DNA of 16,773 nt from NCBI GenBank assembly GCA_030654635.1, contig JAURXE010000121.1, forward strand, positions 1-16,773, in the 5' to 3' direction. This document shows, in pieces, positions 7,462 through 13,484 of the stretch (position 1 is the first letter of the stretch; each line of letters begins with the position of its first letter). The position numbers and the translations under genes were made by a program. This DNA comes from Pseudomonas sp. GTDB taxonomy: Bacteria > Pseudomonadota > Gammaproteobacteria > Pseudomonadales > Pseudomonadaceae. Under the pieces are notes generated by a model. That model worked only from the letters and a program-made list of their open reading frames with translations. It made no database searches and was not told the origin of the DNA.

Positions 7462-8133
7462 TCAGTGATTGACCGTGTGGGCCAGCATCACCGACAGCTG
7501 ACACATAGGCCGCCCGCTTTGCGCGTGCCACTGATTGAACGCCGCCTGTACGGCGGCCAGGTCTTTTAGGCTGCTGGGGGTCTTGTCGATGATCTGCTGC
7601 GCCTTGAGGGCGGCGACCACATCGTCGGAAGGTATAAAGGTGTCTTTGCCCATCATCCGCAGCAAGCGCGGCGCCGATAGCCCGCCCAGATGGGTACCGT
7701 GTTTGGCCAGGTACTTCCACAGCCCAACGCTATCGGTCACCGGCCAATTGGCAATCAGCGCACCGAAACTGCCATGTTCACGCGCCACATCCAGCACCAT
7801 CTGCGCATTGCGCGGCACACTCTTGAGCTTGCCGAGATGGCGAATCAACTGGGCGTTTTGCATCAGCCGCTCCAGGTGCTCGGCGCCCATCAGCACGACT
7901 TTTTCCGGGGCAAAGCCAAAAAACGCAGTCTCGAACGCCGGCCATTTGGCATCGACCAGGCTGTGCTTTAGCCCGGCGCGAAACACCCGCAGGGCGATCA
8001 GCGACAAGTAACGGTCATCGCTGATCTGCCGCAGTTCAGCGGCAGTCTTGGGCAGCGGCAAATACGCCTCAAGCTCAGCGGCCGATCCAAAACGGTTCAG
8101 GCAGTACTCATGCAGCCATTTGTAGTCGCGCAT
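7462..8133 (-). CDS. Tag-like (3-methyladenine DNA glycosylase I family) protein, catalytic residues missing
   Basis: A 223-residue protein whose middle part matches the helix-hairpin-helix glycosylase Tag: the stretch from LSLIALRVFRAGL through KWPAFETAFFGFAPEKV and LMQNAQLIRHLGKL lines up with E. coli Tag 31-100. Where E. coli Tag has the base-binding Glu38 and Trp46, this protein has Arg49 and His57. The zinc ligands near both ends (Cys4, His17, His175, Cys179 in E. coli) are not preserved in recognisable form. DNA binding is plausible, but N3-methyladenine excision by the known mechanism is not. The start at 8133 is preferred over the ATG two codons upstream because GTGAGG is seven bases from it and almost touches the earlier one. 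It lies 77 bases after ttcA on the same strand. Databases are likely to call it Tag; function is uncertain. Confidence 0.75.
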   Translation of the reverse strand: MRDYKWLHEYCLNRFGSAAELEAYLPLPKTAAELRQISDDRYLSLIALRVFRAGLKHSLVDAKWPAFETAFFGFAPEKVVLMGAEHLERLMQNAQLIRHLGKLKSVPRNAQMVLDVAREHGSFGALIANWPVTDSVGLWKYLAKHGTHLGGLSAPRLLRMMGKDTFIPSDDVVAALKAQQIIDKTPSSLKDLAAVQAAFNQWHAQSGRPMCQLSVMLAHTVNH

Positions 8134-8210
8134 CCGCATCCCTCACAGCTATATGCAGCTATATATAGATGCCGAGGCAGCTCGCCTCAGCCAAGTCCGT
8201 TAGCAAGCTG

Positions 8211-9035
8211 CTAGAGGTTCATCACATCGACAAAGCGCGGTGTGGCGCTGTCATCGATACGCAGGCTGGCAAAGTCAAACAGGTCACGATCAGCCAATTG
8301 CGACGGCACCACATGCTGCAAAGCGCGAAACATGATGTCGGTACGTCCCGGCGTCTTGCGCTCCCACTCTTGCAGCATTTCTTTAACGACCTGGCGCTGC
8401 AAGTTCTCCTGCGAGCCGCAGAGATTGCACGGGATGATCGGGAACTCCTTGAGCTGGGAGTATTCCTCGATATCGACCTCTTTGCAGTAGGCCAGGGGCC
8501 GGATCACCACGTTACGACCGTCGTCCGACAGTAGCTTGGGCGGCATGGCCTTGAGTGTGCCGCCATAAAACATATTGAGGAAAAAGGTTTCCAAAATGTC
8601 GTCGCGATGATGCCCCAGTGCCATCTTGTTCGCGCCAATTTCATCGGCGTAGGTATAGAGCGTGCCGCGGCGCAAACGCGAGCACAGCGAGCAGGTGGTC
8701 TTGCCCTCGGGAATCATCTCTTTGACCACCGAATAGGTGTCTTTTTCGATGATGTGATAGGCCACCCCGACAGACTCCAGGTACGCCGGCAGCACATGTT
8801 CAGGAAAACCCGGCTGCTTCTGGTCCATGTTGACCGCGACTATCTCGAACTTGATCGGCGCGACCTTTTGCAGGTGCAGCAATACATCGAGCATGGTGTA
8901 GCTGTCTTTACCGCCAGACAGGCAGACCATCACCTTGTCACCGTCTTCAATCATCTTGAAATCGGTGATCGCCTCGCCGGCCAGGCGGCGCAGACGCTTC
9001 TGAAGTTTAATTTGGTTGACCGAAAGGCTGCTCAT
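8211..9035 (-). CDS. ttcA: tRNA 2-thiocytidine(32) synthetase TtcA
   Basis: A 274-residue enzyme, full length, that makes 2-thiocytidine at position 32 of certain tRNAs in the cytoplasm, using ATP and a [4Fe-4S] cluster. Visible: the PP-loop SGGKDS at residues 40-45 that binds ATP, the CSLC pair Cys115/Cys118, and CNLC with Cys203/Cys206; members of these pairs ligate the cluster. [10 protein letters not shown] at 141-150 is typical of the TtcA/TilS group. The long second half, with both cysteine pairs, separates it from TilS. No strong Shine-Dalgarno is visible before the ATG. The gene is divergent from the J-domain gene across a 105-base gap and is probably followed by the Tag-like gene in one transcript. 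Confidence 0.96.
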   Translation of the reverse strand: MSSLSVNQIKLQKRLRRLAGEAITDFKMIEDGDKVMVCLSGGKDSYTMLDVLLHLQKVAPIKFEIVAVNMDQKQPGFPEHVLPAYLESVGVAYHIIEKDTYSVVKEMIPEGKTTCSLCSRLRRGTLYTYADEIGANKMALGHHRDDILETFFLNMFYGGTLKAMPPKLLSDDGRNVVIRPLAYCKEVDIEEYSQLKEFPIIPCNLCGSQENLQRQVVKEMLQEWERKTPGRTDIMFRALQHVVPSQLADRDLFDFASLRIDDSATPRFVDVMNL

Positions 9036-9140
9036 GGCGCGCTAAAATCCGCAGGAGTCGTAAAAGTCCGGCATTTTACTCATAAAGCCCGGCACACCCC
9101 AGCACCGCAATCGCGCAAAACGCCGTGCTAATCTCAGCCC

Positions 9141-9734
9141 ATGACTTCTAACATCCAGCCCCCCACAGATCTCGCCGAACAGTTGCTAGCGCTATTACAA
9201 GCCGCCAGCGACGGCTGTAGCGAATACCAGCTGATCCAGCAACTCAGACAACAACAATCGACGCCGTTAGACAACCTGGCGAGCGACCCGCATCTGGCGC
9301 TGTTTCAGACCCATTTCCTGATTTTCAACGCGCTCTACCGCTTGCGTGAACGACTCTGGCTAGCGCGCAGCGCACACTTGCAAATCAGCCCGCTGTGCTG
9401 CCAGTTACTGCCCTACCAAGCCGGCAGCGCCGAGTTAGCCGAGCATGACCCGCTGCGCGACTACTATTTAGACCTGCAGCACCTGCAAAGCACCAATGCC
9501 CACGACGTTGAGCAACTACTCGCCAGCTTTTGGACCCGCCTGCAAGGTGGCGACGAGCAGCGTGCGGCCCTCGAACTGTTTGAGCTTAGCGCTCAACCGG
9601 CACTTGATCTGGCTCGCATCAAGCACCGCTACCGACAGTTAGTCAGCCAACATCACCCCGATCGAGGCGGCAGCACCAGCCGGCTGCAATCGATCAACTT
9701 GGCCTTCGAAATACTGCAGCGCTATTACAGATGA
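9141..9734 (+). CDS. DnaJ-related protein with C-terminal J-domain
   Basis: A 197-residue protein with a DNAJ-related N-terminal region (about 10-135, leucine- and glutamine-rich helices) and a short J-domain at the C-terminus (about 142-197) carrying the HPD tripeptide at 172-174 in HHPDRGG. The HPD motif is what stimulates Hsp70 (DnaK) ATPase. There is no Gly/Phe region or zinc finger, so it is not a true DnaJ but a specialised J-protein, probably cytoplasmic. It is divergent from ttcA. The sequence before the ATG shows no clear Shine-Dalgarno. The client protein is unknown. Confidence 0.85.
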   Translation: MTSNIQPPTDLAEQLLALLQAASDGCSEYQLIQQLRQQQSTPLDNLASDPHLALFQTHFLIFNALYRLRERLWLARSAHLQISPLCCQLLPYQAGSAELAEHDPLRDYYLDLQHLQSTNAHDVEQLLASFWTRLQGGDEQRAALELFELSAQPALDLARIKHRYRQLVSQHHPDRGGSTSRLQSINLAFEILQRYYR

Positions 9735-9741
9735 GTTTAAT

Positions 9742-9755
9742 GAGCAAATTTGCTC
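9742..9755. repeat. Perfect 14-bp palindrome
   Basis: GAGCAAATTTGCTC is a perfect palindrome eight bases after the J-domain gene stop and about 35 bases before a -10-like TATACT (9791-9796). It could be the binding site of a dimeric regulator of the Yip1-family gene. With no U-run it is not a terminator. Confidence 0.4.
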
Positions 9756-9829
9756 TAACGCGCTGACCCGCAAGCTCGCAAACCTCTGCCTATACTGCGA
9801 CATACGGTCGCACTGAATCGGCCTACGCA

Positions 9830-9857
9830 CCCGCTGGCGCTACCCATGCGCAGCGGG
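9830..9857 (+). other. Leader hairpin before the Yip1-family gene
   Basis: CCCGCT-G-GCGC pairs with GCGCAGCGGG across a seven-base loop, giving ten pairs with one bulged G. It lies 41 bases before the start codon, and so inside the leader if transcription starts near TATACT at 9791. It may shield or expose the downstream A-rich and ribosome-binding segment, but this is inference. Confidence 0.35.
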
Positions 9858-9876
9858 CGCTTGCTGGGGTGATCGC

Positions 9877-9884
9877 AATAATAA
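9877..9884 (+). promoter_or_regulatory. Candidate Hfq/Crc site and strong ribosome binding site of the Yip1-family gene
   Basis: AATAATAA fits the AANAANAA motif exactly and is followed two bases later by AGGAGG (9886-9892 region), a near-ideal Shine-Dalgarno seven to eight bases before the ATG. Hfq/Crc bound here would cover the ribosome site. Confidence 0.45.
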
Positions 9885-9897
9885 TAGGAGGTGCAGC

Positions 9898-10497
9898 ATG
9901 ATCCATCACGTCTGGGGACTTTTCACCCATCCCGATGAGGAATGGCAAGAGATTCGTGGCGACGAAGAAAGCATCAGCCACATGTACCTTACCCACGTGC
10001 TGCTGCTGGCAGCCATCCCTGCAGTCTCGGCCTTCATCGGCACCACCAAAGTCGGTTGGACCATCGGCAGCGGGGCACCGGTAATGCTTACACAAGCAAG
10101 CGCTTTACAGATGACCATCATGTCCTACCTGGCCATGCTGGCTGGAGTTGCGGTGATGGCGGCAGTGGTGCACTGGATGGCGCGCACCTATGACGCCGCA
10201 CCAAGCATGGCGCAAAGCGTGGTGTTTTCAGCGTACACCGCCACACCACTGTTTATCGGCGGACTGGCGGCGCTCTACCCTAACCTGTGGCTGGCAATGT
10301 TCGTCGGCACTGCGGCCATCTGCTACACGGTTTACCTGCTCTATGTGGGGATTCCGACCTTTATGAATATCCCTGCCGAGGAAGGCTTTTTGTTCTCCAG
10401 CTCAGTACTGGCCGTAGGCTTGGTGGTACTGGTGTCGATGATGGCGCTGTCGGTGATTCTCTGGGGCATAGGCATAGGCCCGGTTTACACCAGTTGA
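9898..10497 (+). CDS. Yip1-family inner-membrane protein (YohC-like)
   Basis: A 199-residue polytopic membrane protein with five predicted helices at about 30-49, 70-93, 107-127, 131-152 and 166-192. The N-terminal motif MIHHVWGLFTHPDEEWQEI is characteristic of the bacterial Yip1 family (E. coli YohC is a member); the conserved P-x-x-x-W near residues 12-16 is shared with eukaryotic Yip1 proteins. Eukaryotic members act in vesicle traffic; the bacterial role is not established. A very strong Shine-Dalgarno (AGGAGG) decides the start. The gene is a single transcription unit closed by its own terminator. No partner gene suggests a process. Confidence 0.87.
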   Translation: MIHHVWGLFTHPDEEWQEIRGDEESISHMYLTHVLLLAAIPAVSAFIGTTKVGWTIGSGAPVMLTQASALQMTIMSYLAMLAGVAVMAAVVHWMARTYDAAPSMAQSVVFSAYTATPLFIGGLAALYPNLWLAMFVGTAAICYTVYLLYVGIPTFMNIPAEEGFLFSSSVLAVGLVVLVSMMALSVILWGIGIGPVYTS

Positions 10498-10525
10498 GGA
10501 TCAGTTGAGGTTTGTTCCACGGATA

Positions 10526-10557
10526 ACGAAGCCGCTCATAGAGCGGCTTCGTCGTTT
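10526..10557 (+). terminator. Intrinsic terminator after the Yip1-family gene
   Basis: A perfect 12-bp stem (ACGAAGCCGCTC and complement) with a three-base ATA loop is followed by CGTTTTC. It stands 28 bases after the stop. The stem is symmetrical, but the U-run is only on the plus-strand side. Confidence 0.85.
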
Positions 10558-10614
10558 TCTGGCTGCTGCTTTTGACCGGCTTGGGCATAATTGGCGGACT
10601 CACCGGAGCCGTGC

Positions 10615-11109
10615 ATGCCAGAACAACTCAACCAGCGGATTGAAAGCTGCTATCAGCAAGCCGAGGCGTTTTTTAAACGCCGCTTTACCCGCCCGGAAGT
10701 CAGCCTCAAGTTAAGGGGACAAAAAGCCGGGGTCGCCCACCTCGACGAAAACCTGCTGCGTTTCAACCCTCAGCTGTACCGTGAGAACCAAGAACACTTC
10801 CTCAAGCAGACCGTGGCCCACGAAGTTGCGCACATGATTGCCCGGGAAATGTTCGGCCGGCACATCCAGCCCCACGGCGAAGAATGGCAACTGATCATGA
10901 TGGGCGTGTACGAACTGCCCGCTGACCGCTGCCACACCTACGAAATCCAGCGCCGCAGCGTGACCCGCTTCGTCTACCGTTGCGCCTGCCCCGATCGCGA
11001 CTTCCCCTTCTCCGTCCAGCGCCACAGCCTGGTGCGCAAAGGGCGTCGTTACTACTGCCGCAGCTGCAAAGCGACGCTGATGTACAGCGGAGAGCAGCGT
11101 AAAGAGTAG
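10615..11109 (+). CDS. sprT: SprT-family zinc metalloprotease
   Basis: A 164-residue SprT-like protein, about the usual bacterial length (near 165). The metal site HEVAH lies at residues 69-73 with catalytic Glu70, and the third ligand is His87 in QPHGEEW. The C-terminal part carries a zinc-ribbon-like set, Cys123, Cys125, Cys148 and Cys151, typical of SprT. Eukaryotic relatives (SPRTN) remove DNA-protein cross-links; the bacterial function is not settled. The start MPEQLNQRIE is chosen because GGAG is six bases before it; an in-frame TTG eight codons upstream adds residues without family likeness. It begins after the Yip1 terminator and converges with the NIPSNAP gene 34 bases on. No clear terminator lies between those two. 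Confidence 0.94.
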   Translation: MPEQLNQRIESCYQQAEAFFKRRFTRPEVSLKLRGQKAGVAHLDENLLRFNPQLYRENQEHFLKQTVAHEVAHMIAREMFGRHIQPHGEEWQLIMMGVYELPADRCHTYEIQRRSVTRFVYRCACPDRDFPFSVQRHSLVRKGRRYYCRSCKATLMYSGEQRKE

Positions 11110-11143
11110 GAAAACTATCGGCATGCCCCAAGTGCAGCAGCGC

Positions 11144-11449
11144 CTATTCGAATACCGGCCGAAAGAAGCTGCGCTCATAGCTGAAGATGCACTGAGTGTC
11201 TTGGGCGTACTGAAAGGCGGCCTGGCATTCGGGGTCTTGCATGGAGTCGTGGCGGTACTGTTCGTAGGTGGCCAGGCTGGGAAAAGTGAATAGCGCCAGG
11301 GCGATATTGTTGGCGCCTTCGGATGGCAGAAAGTAGCCGTGGTGCTGGCCGCCAAAGCGCGCGACCAGGGGGATCCACAGTTTGCCGTAGTGCTCGAATT
11401 CCTTGAGCTTGTTTGGGTCGAGGACATAGCGCAGATAACAAGTGACCAT
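11144..11449 (-). CDS. NIPSNAP-family protein
   Basis: A 101-residue protein with the NIPSNAP pattern: opening strand MVTCYLRYVLDPNKLKEFE, then LWIPLVARFGG, HHGYFLPSEGANNIA and a C-terminal YERSFFRP. It should form a small ferredoxin-like alpha/beta barrel dimer, a fold shared with stress-response and monooxygenase-like proteins. No enzyme activity can be read from it. GAGAGGG stands a few bases before the ATG. The gene begins 12 bases after the stop of the exported 180-residue protein, so the two form an operon. Confidence 0.85.
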   Translation of the reverse strand: MVTCYLRYVLDPNKLKEFEHYGKLWIPLVARFGGQHHGYFLPSEGANNIALALFTFPSLATYEQYRHDSMQDPECQAAFQYAQDTQCIFSYERSFFRPVFE

Positions 11450-11461
11450 AAACCCTCTCGC

Positions 11462-12004
11462 TTATTTAACGACGTTGAAATCCTTACCCCACATGCGCAC
11501 CGACTTCGGCCCTTCCACCGGTCCCTGGAACACGAACTTCTGCCGCACACCGGTCTTCGGCGGCACTGTGACTTCGTCAGGGTTGTCGATGCCAGGAATC
11601 AGACTGCTGGAGTAGTCATCTTGGTCGATGGCCAGCAGCGCGCCGTTTTGCCAGAGGTTGATCAGGCGTACGGGCTTGTCGGTGAGGTTTTTAAAACCGA
11701 GCAAGGCGCTGAGGTTGCCTTCGACGGCTTCGACTTTCAGCAGTTTCACCTCGACCTTGCCGTCCAGTTGGTCGAGCTGGGAAATGATCAACGCGCCATC
11801 GGCGCCCTGGGCCGACTCGCGGCCTTCGGTGACGCCTTCGGAGGCGCCGCCCAAAAGGTTCTTGCCGGCAGAAATCGCCGACGACACCGCGGCCTTGGCC
11901 GATTCCTTGAGGGTGCTGGTCTCGCTCGCCGGCTCTGCGGCGCAGGCTATTCCGGAGCTCAATAGCAGCGCCAGTGCCGTGCTCATTCCTGAATGCTTGC
12001 CCAT
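11462..12004 (-). CDS. Unrecognised exported protein
   Basis: A 180-residue protein I do not recognise. It begins with a basic then hydrophobic signal peptide (MGKHSGMSTALALLLSSGIA), with likely cleavage around residues 22-23 at ACAA, placing it in the periplasm. Residues about 30-70 are rich in Ala, Gly and Ser (SAISAGKNLLGGASEG) and look flexible or amphipathic. Residues about 72-180 have alternating strands (KVEVKLLKVEAVEGN, LGFKNLTDKPVRLINL, RQKFVFQGPVEG) like an immunoglobulin-type beta sandwich. The start is set by AAGGAG ten bases upstream; a Met seven residues in is possible. An upstream extension of 15 codons in frame is very basic and improbable. It is co-transcribed with the NIPSNAP gene, whose start is 12 bases after its stop. 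Confidence 0.75.
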   Translation of the reverse strand: MGKHSGMSTALALLLSSGIACAAEPASETSTLKESAKAAVSSAISAGKNLLGGASEGVTEGRESAQGADGALIISQLDQLDGKVEVKLLKVEAVEGNLSALLGFKNLTDKPVRLINLWQNGALLAIDQDDYSSSLIPGIDNPDEVTVPPKTGVRQKFVFQGPVEGPKSVRMWGKDFNVVK

Positions 12005-12052
12005 GCTTTTGTTGCTCCTTGTTCTCTGCCGACAACGGCGTCGTAGCAAGCA

Positions 12053-12239
12053 GTGTGAAAACTACTACGCTCGGTTATGCCGCGTTGAAAACAGGCTCGG
12101 ACAGCGGGCTTGCCCGCTGAACGCACTTCAGTGCGGCCCAAGGGGCGAGCACCGCGAGTACTGCTCATTTACAACTCGTAAACTCCGCATCCTCGCCTGT
12201 TTTCGCCTTGCCTAACCTTCGCTCGCTACGTTTTCACAC
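12053..12239 (+). other. Multi-branched foldback element, candidate structured RNA
   Basis: This 187-base intergenic sequence is built of nested inverted repeats in consistent order. The outer arms GTGTGAAAAC (12053-12062) and GTTTTCACAC (12230-12239) match perfectly; GGTTA/TAACC (12073-12077, 12213-12217) lie inside them, then perfect 10-bp arms GAAAACAGGC/GCCTGTTTTC (12087-12096, 12195-12204). The interior holds five small hairpins in a row: CAGCGGGC/GCCCGCTG (12102-12119), CGCAC/GTGCG (12122-12135), GCCC/GGGC (12136-12146), GAGCA/TGCTC (12147-12166) and TTTAC/GTAAA (12168-12182). It has no convincing promoter or long open frame. It could be a plus-strand RNA (a terminator follows), a mobile repeat, or a DNA-level recombination or protein-binding structure. 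Confidence 0.5.
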
Positions 12240-12261
12240 GGCCTGCTTGGGCCGCTTTTTT
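12239..12261 (+). terminator. Plus-strand intrinsic terminator with no upstream protein gene
   Basis: CGGCC pairs with GGCCG (plus a U-G pair) around a short loop and is followed by C and six Ts. It works only for plus-strand transcription; on the minus strand the hairpin is preceded, not followed, by the A/T run. The nearest genes on both sides are on the minus strand, so the only thing it can end is a transcript across the foldback element. Confidence 0.65.
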
Positions 12262-12288
12262 AGCATAGGCACAGCAGGAAAGCAGCCG

Positions 12289-13470
12289 CTAAGTGATCAC
12301 CTTGCCGGCGCGCAGCTCGGCGATCTGCTCAGCGCTGTACCCCAACTCCAGCAGCACCTCGGCGGTGTGCGCCCCTACCGGGGCGCCGATATGCCGGGGC
12401 GCGGGCAAACCGCTGGAAAATTTGATCGGGCAAGCGATTTGCCGTTGCGGCGTTTTACCGACCCGCGGTACCTCGACCAACATTTCACGGGCCAGCATCT
12501 GCGGATGCTCAGCCGCCTCGGCCAACCCCAGCAGCGGCTCGACGCAGGCGTCCAGAGCGGCAAACACTTCACGCCAGTCGGCAAAGTCGCGCTTCTCGAA
12601 CTCCAGCTGAATTTCGCGCTTGAGCGCCTGCTGCTCTTCAGGCTTGGGTGACAAGCCACGGCTGGCCAGTTCCGGCCGGCCAATGGCGGCGCACAGCTGC
12701 TGCATAAACTGCGGCTCCAGGCTGCCGACCGAGAACCAGCGGCCATCGCGAGTGCGGTAGTAATCGTAAAAACTGCCGCCATTCAGCGCCTGATTTTCCA
12801 TTTCAGGCTCCACGCCACAGGCCAGAAAACCGGCGCCAGCCATGGCGTGCAGGCTAAAGGCGCAATCACTCATGCTCACATCCACATACTGGCCCTCGCC
12901 CGTGACCTGGCGCTGGATCACCGCCGCCAGCAGCCCCATCACCCCGTGCAAAGAGCCTCCGGCGATGTCGGCGGCCTGAATCCCCAGTGGCAAGGGCCCA
13001 GTGTCGCGGCGGCCGGTGTAGCTGGCGACGCCGGTCAAGGCCAGATAATTGATGTCATGGCCGGCGCGATCCTTGTACGGGCCGGTTTGGCCATAGCCGG
13101 TGATCGACACATAAATCAACCGTGGATTGATCGCCTTGAGCGCGGCGTAACCCAACCCCAGGCGCTCCATCACTCCAGGGCGAAACTGCTCCAGCACGAT
13201 GTCGTAGTCAGCAACCAGCTGCTTGACCATCTCCACTGCCGCCGGCTGTTTCAAGTCAAGGGCCATGCCGCGCTTATTGCGATTGAGGTAGGCGTGACTG
13301 GCCGACACGCCCTCATCATGGGGCGGCAACACCCGCACCAGATCGATACGGGTCGGTGACTCGATACGCAGCACCTCGGCGCCCATGTCAGCCAGCAGCA
13401 GCGAAGCGAAAGGCCCCGGCAACAGGGTGGAGAAATCCAGCACTTTCAGCGATGACAACGGGCCTTTCAT
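12289..13470 (-). CDS. CaiB/BaiF family protein, probable alpha-methylacyl-CoA racemase
   Basis: A 393-residue CaiB/BaiF (class III CoA-transferase fold) protein. GHDINYLALTG at 137-147 gives His138, QAADIAGG gives Asp168, and VGSLEPQF gives Glu252. These match the His126, Asp156 and Glu241 of human AMACR and M. tuberculosis Mcr, which interconvert 2R- and 2S-methylacyl-CoA by proton exchange. Plain CoA-transferases share the Asp but not usually the full set, so racemase is the better call. The start at MKGPLSSLKVLDFS is chosen for GGAAG seven bases upstream and family fit; the frame is open 46 codons more but overlaps the ligase. It starts 14 bases after the ligase stop and is last in the acyl-CoA operon. 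Confidence 0.85.
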   Translation of the reverse strand: MKGPLSSLKVLDFSTLLPGPFASLLLADMGAEVLRIESPTRIDLVRVLPPHDEGVSASHAYLNRNKRGMALDLKQPAAVEMVKQLVADYDIVLEQFRPGVMERLGLGYAALKAINPRLIYVSITGYGQTGPYKDRAGHDINYLALTGVASYTGRRDTGPLPLGIQAADIAGGSLHGVMGLLAAVIQRQVTGEGQYVDVSMSDCAFSLHAMAGAGFLACGVEPEMENQALNGGSFYDYYRTRDGRWFSVGSLEPQFMQQLCAAIGRPELASRGLSPKPEEQQALKREIQLEFEKRDFADWREVFAALDACVEPLLGLAEAAEHPQMLAREMLVEVPRVGKTPQRQIACPIKFSSGLPAPRHIGAPVGAHTAEVLLELGYSAEQIAELRAGKVIT

Positions 13471-13484
13471 TAATTCACTTCCTT

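Noticed and set aside
8174..8188. GAGGC/GCCTC stem after ttcA as an intrinsic terminator.
   Set aside because: The stem is only 5 bp and is followed by alternating AT sequence, not a U-run; read-through into the Tag-like gene is more likely.
10711..11550. A 279-codon minus-strand frame across sprT and the NIPSNAP gene.
   Set aside because: It is out of frame with NIPSNAP and antisense to sprT, both of which carry recognisable motifs.
12074..12216. Integron attC site: GTTATGC and GCCTAAC resemble the GTTRRRY and RYYYAAC core sites.
   Set aside because: The two cores are in the reverse order and orientation for attC on either strand, one has a mismatch, and no integrase or gene cassette is present.
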